A stretch of DNA of 34,447 bases, taken from contig CABSDO010000008.1 of assembly GCA_902476475.1 (NCBI GenBank), positions 1-34,447 on the forward strand. Reading direction: 5' to 3'. Shown in pieces: positions 27,392 through 34,447 of this stretch (positions are counted from its first letter, which is position 1; every line of letters begins with the position of its first letter). The stretch comes from an uncultured Collinsella sp. GTDB taxonomy: Bacteria > Actinomycetota > Coriobacteriia > Coriobacteriales > Coriobacteriaceae. A model generated the notes under the pieces. The model did not search any database, was not told the DNA's origin, and saw nothing but the letters and a program-made list of their open reading frames with translations. Both the position numbers and the translations under genes were made by a program.

Positions 27392-30389
27392 ATCGTTCGA
27401 CGAGCACGCGGTTAAGCCTACCCTCCACCAAGCGCTCGTACAGACGCCGCGTCTCGGGCTCGGGCACGCCATTGACCTGCTCCCTCAGGTGATGCATATG
27501 CCCACTGTACAGCTCGACGATATCGCGTCGTCGCCCCGCCGCACCGTAGACGCGCATAGCGCAACGCACCATGTCCTCGCGCGCCGTCTCTTGCCGCAGC
27601 CCCGACTCCACCAGCCATACCGCCGACTGCAGGTCGTTTTCTTCTAGGGCGGCATTCGCGCCCCGAATCATGCAGTCGATATACTTAGATTCCATAATGC
27701 GCCTCATACGCAAAAAGTAGGTGGGATTACAGCCATTGGGAACATACAACGGGCCGGCGTAAAGCTGCTCAATCTTAAGGCACAGCTCAATCAGATGGGG
27801 TCCGCGTGCACCCGTGCGATTTCCCAAAACTTCGCGGCTTATCTGATCAAACAACCGCACGTCGGTCTTGACGTAATCGCCGTTAAGCCCAATGCACTCG
27901 TTTTGGATCAGCACACACGACTTGCCGTCCGGTGTCGGCCCCAAGGCCGAACGCAAGCGCGATATCGTCGAGTACAGGTTGTTGCGGGCGCTATTGAACT
28001 CGGCATGGGGCCACAGCTCCATGGCCAGCGTCTCGCGGTCGACCAGTGCATCCATACCCAGCGCAAGCCGCTCGGCAAGCGTCGCCGCTTTCTTGCGGCG
28101 CCACATCTTATCCGTGACGGGAAACCCGTCGCGCTCGGCGCGAAACGCCCCAAACATGCGGATCTCGATATGGTCAATCACATCGACACCCTCGGCATCG
28201 CCGGCCTGGAACAGACGCTCGCCTTCGCCCTCAAAGTCGTCACGCAGCGAATATCGCGACAGCTCGCGCACCGGGAGCTTCTTTCGAATTCTAGCAGCCG
28301 GCTCACCCAGGCAATGCATGGCAAGACGTGCAAATAGCCGATACGACGGGTCCAGAATCCCCGGGCGATTCATGGACATCCAAGCTGCAAGATCGCTATC
28401 ACGGCCCGCGGATGCCAAATGCAGCGCCACCATCCAAGCCTCCGCACCGCCAACCTGCGTCCGGCTCAAATCGAGTAGCTCCGCCTCTTCGCGCACCGAC
28501 ACCATCGATGTATTACGCAGGTACGCCGCACGCTCTAGCAGCAGTGCGTTGTCGCGCATGTATCCAATCGATTCCTCTGCAAGTCGGAGCACCTGCACCG
28601 CACGGAATTTGGCATTAACCGGACGCCCCTCCGCCAGCGACTGCCATCCTTCCAGTATCAGGCCAAACAACTGAACCTGATTGTCGCGCACGCGCACGGC
28701 AAAACGGTCGAGCTCATTGAATGCCTGCTCGTCGGTCACCGGCATGCCGGCAAGCAGGCGCCGCGCCGATAACACCATGCGCACCCAGATGGCAAGCGCT
28801 CGGATTCCGCGCGCTTCGAGTGCCTCGAGCGTCAGGGCCATCTCGTCATCACGCTCGTCAATCCCCGCATACGACCCGTCAAATAACTCCGTCAGCATGC
28901 GGTCCGCCCGCACAAACGTCCCCGCGATATCGAGCTCACAATCGTAGGCCTTATCTGTCTTGAGCCCCGCGAGGACATCGCCACCCCTCGCCCGCTCGGT
29001 CAGGCTGTGCTTTATCTCGACATGCGCGGACAGCATGTCGAGTGCGGCGCAAGTCGCTTCACTCTCCAACGCGGCATGGCATGCCGGAAGCCCCAGTCCG
29101 CTATCTCCATAACAGGTGGATGTAAGCGCGTGCGCTACCTTCCAAGACACGGGATCGAGCTCGCAAATCGCCTGCTCGCCCGCCCGCTCGATAATCGAGG
29201 CCATATACCGCGCGAGCTTTGTATTGGAGACACTCACCGCTGCCAGATAGATGCCGAGCGCCTCGTCAGGCGTCGGCTCCGAGGCCTGGCCATCCGCCTC
29301 GGTCTTTCCCAGCGCCGCGCGGCAGACATCCCCTCCATGCCCTGTCAGAGCCAGATCAACCCCATACTGCCCGGCAAGTTCCAACACCGCGCTGCGGTCC
29401 AAAAACGCATCGGCAAGGTCCATCGCGGTATCGCAGCGCCCCGCTTTAATCAAAATACGTGCCGCCCGCACAACGAGCTCGGGGCGAATCTCGGCGACCA
29501 GCTTGCGCAATCGCAGGCGTGCGTTGTCCTCGGTGCCCAAACAGGTAAAGCTCCGGTCGGCCGGATCAACGCCAAAAATGGGATAATCGCGGACAAGATA
29601 GGACTGGTCAATCGCCGAAAGCCTGACACCGCAAGCCTCGAGCTCCGAAATGTTGCCCTCACCCATCAAGACCATCAAGCATGCCACGCTAAACAGAGCG
29701 TTGTTCTCGAGCGATGCCAGATCAACAAGTGCCGCACCGTAGATATTAACGATCTCGTTTTCGAGCATCTGGGCAACGTCTCCCTGCCCGTAGAGTCCCG
29801 ACTGCATAGCCGAGACGAGCTCGGGCACGCCCTGCGTAAGCTGGTAGAAGTCGAGCGATGTGCTGATCGAGAACGCCGATGCCCACGCCGAATACTCATA
29901 GGCATGCACCTTGAGCATCTGCGCGTTGACTTTAATCGAATCGCCCAGTCCATGAATCAGCTGGCGATTCGAAGGACGGCAGCTCAAAAAGACCCCAACC
30001 CCCATAGCACGCAGGCTTCGGATCCGGTCGATCAGCTCCTCGGTCTCGCTCTGGCTGAGATTAGGCACGTTATCGATTGCAATCAGGGAGTGCGGCTTGT
30101 CCTTAAGCTCATCGGTAACGACCTCGAGCTGCATAAACACCTCGCGCCCAATAGCACGGTCTGCCTCGATGATCCGCACGGGACCTCGCGTCGGATCGCT
30201 TTTAACCTCTTGGGTATACTGCAGCAGCACCGAGGTTTTCCCAAAGCCATCAGGCGCGTAGAGGACTACGATGCCGGCCTTTCGGCCCTTGGCGATAAGT
30301 TCGTTCATCAAGCGATCGCGCCGCACCGTATAACTACTGCCCAGCGGCATAAGCTCGAGGTCGTCCGTATTGCCCAAATCGTTAACCAT
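27390..30389 (-). CDS. Large STAND-type transcriptional regulator with C-terminal SARP-like DNA-binding and BTAD domains
   Basis: A 999-residue regulator. The N-terminal P-loop ATPase module has Walker A APDGFGKTS (45-53), a Walker B-like LIAIDNVP near 102-109, and a sensor-like VFLSCRPSNRQL. The middle (about 250-735) is helical, probably TPR-like repeats. At 741 a winged helix of the OmpR/SARP type begins (IEIRMFGAF, MWRRKKAATLAERL, LAMELWP, ARNNLYSTISRLRSAL), and about 845-999 matches a bacterial transcriptional activator domain. The layout recalls MalT/LuxR-type STAND activators, with the DNA-binding part exchanged for a SARP-like one. The ligand and targets are unknown. The start at 30389 has GAGGAG 5 bases upstream. 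Two TCTAGCG direct repeats lie 36-59 bases upstream and may be an autoregulatory site. It is not near any obvious target operon. Confidence 0.85.
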   Translation of the reverse strand: MVNDLGNTDDLELMPLGSSYTVRRDRLMNELIAKGRKAGIVVLYAPDGFGKTSVLLQYTQEVKSDPTRGPVRIIEADRAIGREVFMQLEVVTDELKDKPHSLIAIDNVPNLSQSETEELIDRIRSLRAMGVGVFLSCRPSNRQLIHGLGDSIKVNAQMLKVHAYEYSAWASAFSISTSLDFYQLTQGVPELVSAMQSGLYGQGDVAQMLENEIVNIYGAALVDLASLENNALFSVACLMVLMGEGNISELEACGVRLSAIDQSYLVRDYPIFGVDPADRSFTCLGTEDNARLRLRKLVAEIRPELVVRAARILIKAGRCDTAMDLADAFLDRSAVLELAGQYGVDLALTGHGGDVCRAALGKTEADGQASEPTPDEALGIYLAAVSVSNTKLARYMASIIERAGEQAICELDPVSWKVAHALTSTCYGDSGLGLPACHAALESEATCAALDMLSAHVEIKHSLTERARGGDVLAGLKTDKAYDCELDIAGTFVRADRMLTELFDGSYAGIDERDDEMALTLEALEARGIRALAIWVRMVLSARRLLAGMPVTDEQAFNELDRFAVRVRDNQVQLFGLILEGWQSLAEGRPVNAKFRAVQVLRLAEESIGYMRDNALLLERAAYLRNTSMVSVREEAELLDLSRTQVGGAEAWMVALHLASAGRDSDLAAWMSMNRPGILDPSYRLFARLAMHCLGEPAARIRKKLPVRELSRYSLRDDFEGEGERLFQAGDAEGVDVIDHIEIRMFGAFRAERDGFPVTDKMWRRKKAATLAERLALGMDALVDRETLAMELWPHAEFNSARNNLYSTISRLRSALGPTPDGKSCVLIQNECIGLNGDYVKTDVRLFDQISREVLGNRTGARGPHLIELCLKIEQLYAGPLYVPNGCNPTYFLRMRRIMESKYIDCMIRGANAALEENDLQSAVWLVESGLRQETAREDMVRCAMRVYGAAGRRRDIVELYSGHMHHLREQVNGVPEPETRRLYERLVEGRLNRVLVER

Positions 30390-30771
30390 GCCCGCTCCTC
30401 AACTCGACCACATGGACACCGTAACGCTAGACCATATGTATCGCTAGATGAATAGAGCGATGCTACGGTTTAGGATGTTTGTTGGTACGCAAATGGCAAG
30501 TTTTTGTTCAGCGTGGTCCGATTGAAACTTATCCCCCAACCAATCAGTCTTTGCGCAGGTCAATGCGCTTGCCAGCTTGTCCCATCCTTTGGCAGTGTAC
30601 CTCAAATGAGCGCTGTTCAATTGTGTTGCGCAACTCACCTAACGCTAGCTACCGTCTGCGACCTTTTCATAGCATTTATGCATAGTATCTGTTATGGAAT
30701 GAATCATGCTGCACCAGACGCACCCGTCAAGTTCGCTGCAAGATTTTCGTCAAGCACACGGCGCGCGCTCA
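30390..30771. other. Gene-free region upstream of the large regulator
   Basis: No supported gene. On the minus strand TCTAGCG occurs twice in direct orientation, 17 bp apart (30425-30431 and 30442-30448 read CGCTAGA on the plus strand), and a CGCTAG hexamer recurs at 30643-30648. The segment is more AT-rich than its surroundings. Confidence 0.5.
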
Positions 30772-30773
30772 GC

Positions 30774-30801
30774 AAAAAGGCCCCCGCAAAGCGGAGGCCT
30801 T
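30774..30801 (-). terminator. Intrinsic terminator of nagB
   Basis: An 11-bp stem with one mismatch (30777-30787 with 30791-30801), 3-nt loop, followed on minus by TTTTT; 32 bases past the stop codon. Confidence 0.92.
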
Positions 30802-30833
30802 CGGCAAAGCTATGTCGAGGTGATAGGCTTTCG

Positions 30834-31562
30834 CTACTTGCAGAGCGAAAGGGCGGCCTCGTCGGCAACGACAACGCAGTTGGTGTGCAGTTGCAGGATC
30901 GAGGCAGGGCACTCGGGGGTAACCGGACCATAGCACATGTCATGCACGGCCTGTGCCTTGGCCTCGCCGTTGGCGACAACCAGGATCATGCGGGCATACA
31001 TGATGGTCTGGGTACCCATGGTGTAGGCCTGACGGGGCACGTCGTCGATGCTGTCGAACAGGCGGCTGTTGGCCTGAATGGTGCTCTCGGTGAGGTCAAC
31101 GCAGTGCGTACCCTTGGAGAAGTGGTCATCGGGCTCGTTGAAGCCAATGTGACCGTTGTTACCGATGCCAAGCAGCTGCAGATCGGGATAACCGGCAGCA
31201 GCGACGATCTTGTCGTACTTAGAGCAGGCAGCGGCAGCGTCGGGATTGGAGCCATCGGGCACATGCGTGTTGTTCAGGTCGATGTTGATGTGATCGAAGA
31301 AGTTCTCACGCATAAAGTAGTGGTAGCTCTGGGGATCGTCGTGCGAAAGACCACGATACTCGTCGAGGTTGTAGGTGCTGACCTCGGCAAAGTCGACGTC
31401 ACCCTTCTCGTACCAAGCGGCGAGCTGCTTGTAGGCGCCAATCGGGGTGGAGCCGGTGGCAAGACCCAGCACGCAATCGGGTTTGAGGATAACCTGGGCC
31501 GAGATGATATTGGCGGCCTTGCGGCTCATATCCTCGTAGTCTTTAGCTTTAATGATCTTCAT
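30834..31562 (-). CDS. nagB: Glucosamine-6-phosphate deaminase
   Basis: A 242-residue enzyme that interconverts glucosamine 6-phosphate and fructose 6-phosphate plus ammonia. The N-terminal GLATGSTPIGAY binds the phosphate; the catalytic Asp67 is in NLDEYRG; GIGNNGHIGFNEP (132-144) holds His138 and Glu143. It is the shorter, Bacillus-like form without the E. coli C-terminal allosteric part. ATG 31562 with AAAGGACG upstream gives the correct N-terminus; the frame runs on upstream without similarity to NagB. It follows the PTS IIA gene by 271 bases and glmM further upstream, all concerned with hexosamine phosphate. Confidence 0.95.
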   Translation of the reverse strand: MKIIKAKDYEDMSRKAANIISAQVILKPDCVLGLATGSTPIGAYKQLAAWYEKGDVDFAEVSTYNLDEYRGLSHDDPQSYHYFMRENFFDHINIDLNNTHVPDGSNPDAAAACSKYDKIVAAAGYPDLQLLGIGNNGHIGFNEPDDHFSKGTHCVDLTESTIQANSRLFDSIDDVPRQAYTMGTQTIMYARMILVVANGEAKAQAVHDMCYGPVTPECPASILQLHTNCVVVADEAALSLCK

Positions 31563-31759
31563 TACGCGTCCTTTCTCGTACAAGAGAGGCAAGGCTCCCT
31601 TACAAGCACTTGCCCGCGGCCCGCGTCGGCCGCAACCAACGTGTGCGGCCACCAGGGCGAGGTCGCGTAATGTATGTGTCTCGTGTCTAGCCGCGTCGAG
31701 GCCCCTGCCCGTCCACGGTGACCCAAAGCTGTTTAGCTTCGGACAAATCCCATCTTGCC

Positions 31760-31793
31760 ACGGAGGGCGCCCTCTTTCAAGGGCGCCCTCCGT
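31760..31793. repeat. Perfect 14-bp hairpin downstream of the PTS IIA gene
   Basis: ACGGAGGGCGCCCT (31760-31773) pairs with 31780-31793 around a 6-nt loop. There is no T-run on either side, so it may be a Rho-independent-like pause, an mRNA stabiliser or a palindromic element rather than an ordinary terminator. Confidence 0.7.
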
Positions 31794-31833
31794 AAACGTG
31801 TTTGAATTGTAGGCTAAAGGCCGAGCGCGCTCA

Positions 31834-32331
31834 CTAGCGCTCGCGAGCGACGATGAGTTGGTCCATCTCCTCGACATGCTCGCCAATAGAGCCCTTGATG
31901 CTCGAGAACTCAACGGAGTTGCACACCAAGATAGGAACCGTCACATCGTAGCCCTCGGCAGCGATTGCCTCGCGATCGAACTCTATGAGCACATCGCCCT
32001 TATGGACGATGTCGCCCACTTGCGCATGCACGGTAAAGTGCTTGCCCTCAAGCTGAACAGTGTCCAAACCAACGTGGATGAGCACGTCTAGGCCATCGAC
32101 CGTGTTGAGCGCAACGGCGTGTCCAGTGGGAAAAATGGCCTCGACCTTGGCGTCTGCCGGCGCAATCACGCGCGTGCCAGTAGGCTGAATCGCCACGCCC
32201 TGGCCCAAAAGGCCGGTGGCAAACGTCTGGTCATTGACCTCGGACAACGGAATGACATCGCCCGAGATGGGAGCATCCAGCGTAAGGACTCGACCACGCA
32301 TACCAAAAGACCTTAGGACTTTAGTGAACAT
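31834..32331 (-). CDS. PTS glucose-type IIA domain protein
   Basis: A 165-residue single-domain protein of the glucose-type IIA (Crr) family, which takes a phosphate from HPr and passes it to a IIB domain. The family sequence is clear: LDAPISGDVIPLSEVND, then His71 in PTGHAVAL, then the phosphorylated His86 in DVLIHVGLDTVQL, and GDVLIEFD near the end. ATG 32331 follows GAGGGGGAGC; an ATG ten codons on (32301), with AAGG 9 bases upstream, is an alternative. No IIB or IIC partner is in the window, so it probably serves permeases encoded elsewhere or regulates. It lies between glmM (71 bases upstream) and nagB. Confidence 0.9.
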   Translation of the reverse strand: MFTKVLRSFGMRGRVLTLDAPISGDVIPLSEVNDQTFATGLLGQGVAIQPTGTRVIAPADAKVEAIFPTGHAVALNTVDGLDVLIHVGLDTVQLEGKHFTVHAQVGDIVHKGDVLIEFDREAIAAEGYDVTVPILVCNSVEFSSIKGSIGEHVEEMDQLIVARER

Positions 32332-32402
32332 GCTCCCCCTCGGACATACCAATCAATCAAAATAACCTTGTCAGTTTACCACTTGGCACCCGTTTTTGGC
32401 CA

Positions 32403-33740
32403 TTAGGGAAGTTCGCGCTTGACAACCTCGACGATATCGTCAACAACGCGCTGGGTCAGCTCATGCGTCTCCGCCTCGGCCATAACGCGAACCAGCGGCT
32501 CGGTACCGCTCGGGCGCACCAAGATGCGGCCGCGACCGTTAAGCTCCTTCTCGGCGGCAGCGACGGCGTCCCAAATGGGCTGGCAATCGTCCAGGCCGGC
32601 CTTGTTGTCCGAATGCACGTTGACGAGCACCTGCGGGTACTTCTTCATGATGCCGGCAAGGTCGGTAAGGGTGCGGCCGGTGCGCTTGAGCACGGCCAGC
32701 AGCTGCAGAGCCGTCACCAGACCATCGCCGGTGGTGTTGTGCTCCAGGAAGATGATGTGGCCGGACTGCTCGCCACCGATAACAGCACCGTCCTCGAGCA
32801 TGCGCTCAAGAACATAGCGGTCGCCCACGGCGGTCTGGACCATCTCAAAGCCCTGCTCCTTCATTGCGATGGAGAAGCCCAGGTTGCACATGACGGTCGA
32901 GACGATCTCGGAGTTGGCGAGCTTGCCGCGAGCAGCAAGGTCGGAGCCGCAGATAGCCAGGATGTAGTCGCCATCAATCTCGTTGCCCTCGCTGTCCACG
33001 AACAGCACGCGATCGGCGTCGCCGTCGTGGGCAAGGCCGATATCGGCGTGGGTGCGCAGCACGAGCTCGCGCAGGGGCTCAAGGTGCGTGGAGCCACACT
33101 CAACGTTAATGTCAGTGCCGCAGTAATCGGTGTTGATGGCATGGACCGTGGCGCCCAGGCGCTGCAGCGCGGCGGGCGTGGTCTGGCAGGAAGCACCGTG
33201 ACCGCAGTCGACGGCAACAACCAGGCCGTCGAGCTTAAGGCCGTCGAGCGTGCTGATGGCATGATCGACATATGCCTTGCGGGCGTCCTTCATCTTGATG
33301 ATGTGACCCACACCGGCGCCGGTCGGCAGCGTGTCGGCAGCCATGGCCTCCTCGGACATGACCCAGGCGCTGATCTCTTCCTCAACCGCGTCGGGAAGCT
33401 TCATGCCCTTGCGGCTAAAGAACTTGATGCCGTTGAACTCCGGCGGATTATGCGAAGCAGAAATGACGATGCCGCCATCGAGCTCGTTTTGGACGGTGAG
33501 CAGCGCCACGGCCGGCGTAGGGATAACGCCGCAGCAGTGCGGGCGGCCGCCCTCGGCCATAATGCCGGCGGTCAGAGCACTCTCGAGCATGGTGCCCGAA
33601 AGACGCGTGTCGCGGCCGATGCAAATGTCCGGACCAAGGAACTTGGTCGCCGCACGGCCAAGGCGAAATGCGAGGTCGCACGAAAGGTCGGCGTTGGCGA
33701 CGCCACGGACGCCGTCGGTACCGAAGATGTTCTGGGGCAT
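32403..33740 (-). CDS. glmM: Phosphoglucosamine mutase
   Basis: A 445-residue enzyme that converts glucosamine 6-phosphate to glucosamine 1-phosphate, on the route to UDP-GlcNAc and peptidoglycan. The N-terminus NIFGTDGVRG, the phosphorylated Ser96 in ISASHNPPEFNGIKFF, the metal loop DGDADR and the substrate loop GGEQSGHII and RPSGTEPLVRVMAE are all typical. The length is normal. ATG 33740 has AAGGAG 8 bases upstream; six codons further up is a weaker alternative. It is downstream of rpsI behind a terminator. The product and that of nagB share the substrate GlcN-6-P. Confidence 0.96.
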   Translation of the reverse strand: MPQNIFGTDGVRGVANADLSCDLAFRLGRAATKFLGPDICIGRDTRLSGTMLESALTAGIMAEGGRPHCCGVIPTPAVALLTVQNELDGGIVISASHNPPEFNGIKFFSRKGMKLPDAVEEEISAWVMSEEAMAADTLPTGAGVGHIIKMKDARKAYVDHAISTLDGLKLDGLVVAVDCGHGASCQTTPAALQRLGATVHAINTDYCGTDINVECGSTHLEPLRELVLRTHADIGLAHDGDADRVLFVDSEGNEIDGDYILAICGSDLAARGKLANSEIVSTVMCNLGFSIAMKEQGFEMVQTAVGDRYVLERMLEDGAVIGGEQSGHIIFLEHNTTGDGLVTALQLLAVLKRTGRTLTDLAGIMKKYPQVLVNVHSDNKAGLDDCQPIWDAVAAAEKELNGRGRILVRPSGTEPLVRVMAEAETHELTQRVVDDIVEVVKRELP

Positions 33741-33790
33741 AGGATCGCTCCTTCCCAAGTGGGCAAAACGCAGTCGCCCACCCTAGTCGA

Positions 33791-33833
33791 AAAAGAAAAG
33801 CGGGACCCGCCGAGCAATCGGCAGGCCCCGCTT
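33791..33833 (-). terminator. Intrinsic terminator after rpsI
   Basis: A 16-bp stem with two wobble positions (33798-33813 with 33818-33833), GCAA loop, followed on the minus strand by TTTTCTTTTTC. Confidence 0.92.
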
Positions 33834-33863
33834 GTACATTGTATCTCGTAAGGAGATAAAACC

Positions 33864-34259
<396 letters not shown>

Positions 34260-34261
34260 CT

Positions 34262-34447
34262 TTAAGCCTCCAGCTCAATCTTCGTGGGGTTCTGGGCAGC
34301 ATGCGGATGCTCGGCACCAGCGTAGACCTTAAGCTTGGTCATCTGGGCACGGCCGAGGGTGGTCTTGGGCAGCATACCGCGAACGGCGCGCTCGATGACC
34401 TTCTCCGGGTGCTTCTCCATAGCCTGGCGGAAGCTCTCAGCCTTGAG
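34262..34447 (-). CDS. rplM: 50S ribosomal protein L13, C-terminal part (cut by window end)
   Basis: The last 61 codons of L13, open to the window edge. AVRGMLPKTTLGRAQMTKLKVY and AGAEHPHAAQNP are characteristic of L13, an early-assembly 23S rRNA-binding protein. The stop codon TAA is 2 bases upstream of rpsI. L13-S9 is the standard pairing in bacteria. Confidence 0.95.
   Translation of the reverse strand, partial: LKAESFRQAMEKHPEKVIERAVRGMLPKTTLGRAQMTKLKVYAGAEHPHAAQNPTKIELEA

Noticed and set aside
31563..31913. Upstream extension of nagB into the non-coding gap
   Set aside because: NagB proteins begin at the MKII motif; the extension passes through a perfect hairpin and overlaps the PTS IIA gene end.
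33741..33863. glmS-type ribozyme or other riboswitch before glmM
   Set aside because: Only the rpsI terminator and a short spacer lie here; there is no room or pattern for a known riboswitch.

Overview
This 34.4 kb window looks like a chromosomal segment of a high-GC Gram-positive bacterium of the class Coriobacteriia, most likely a Collinsella. That assignment is an inference from GC-rich coding sequence, strong AGGAGG-type ribosome binding sites, a long regulator with a P-loop and a C-terminal SARP-like DNA-binding region, and several uncharacterised small proteins between housekeeping genes. No rRNA, CRISPR array, phage structural gene or conventional transposase is visible. Most genes lie on the minus strand.

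Layout. (1) 61-2191, minus: purE, a class B sortase (srtB) and a degenerate MoaE-like protein. (2) 2198-2619: a non-coding block of stacked inverted repeats. (3) 2620-7375, minus: carA-carB, carbamoyl phosphate synthase. (4) 7584-10341, minus: an ABC exporter half-transporter and a single-span membrane protein. (5) 10526-13952, minus: purA, purD and a Nudix hydrolase. (6) 14046-17350, minus: rpsF-ssb-rpsR-rplI-dnaB, a classical ribosomal protein/replication cluster with a recognisable promoter and a leader hairpin. (7) 17855-19598, plus: two tRNA-Ser genes, then a string of hairpins ending in an inverted copy of the tRNA-Ser 3' end, then one PD-(D/E)XK nuclease-like gene enclosed by two inverted 67-bp palindromes. 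This is the most unusual part of the window. (8) 19713-21655, plus: a TRIC-type channel protein and a secreted/membrane bactofilin-like protein. (9) 21784-25110, minus: a bifunctional-nuclease-family (DUF151) gene, two unknown small genes and typA. (10) 25295-25595, minus: tRNA-Ile, tRNA-Ala, tRNA-Ile. (11) 25967-27336, plus: a SAM-dependent methyltransferase and a YhbY-type RNA-binding protein. (12) 27390-30389, minus: a 999-residue STAND/SARP-like regulator. (13) 30834-33740, minus: glmM, a PTS IIA domain protein and nagB, which together concern amino sugar and sugar phosphate flow. (14) 33864-34447, minus: rplM (cut by the window end) and rpsI.

The genes cover purine (purE, purD, purA) and pyrimidine/arginine (carAB) synthesis, translation (S6, S18, L9, S9, L13, TypA, YhbY, five tRNAs), replication (DnaB, SSB) and envelope precursor supply (GlmM, NagB). 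Long inverted repeats recur between genes at 572-682, 2287-2358, 2405-2446, 10389-10486, 18332-18398, 19532-19598 and 21664-21694. One repeat family has a second, half copy at about 25203. This suggests an active population of palindromic intergenic elements in this genome.
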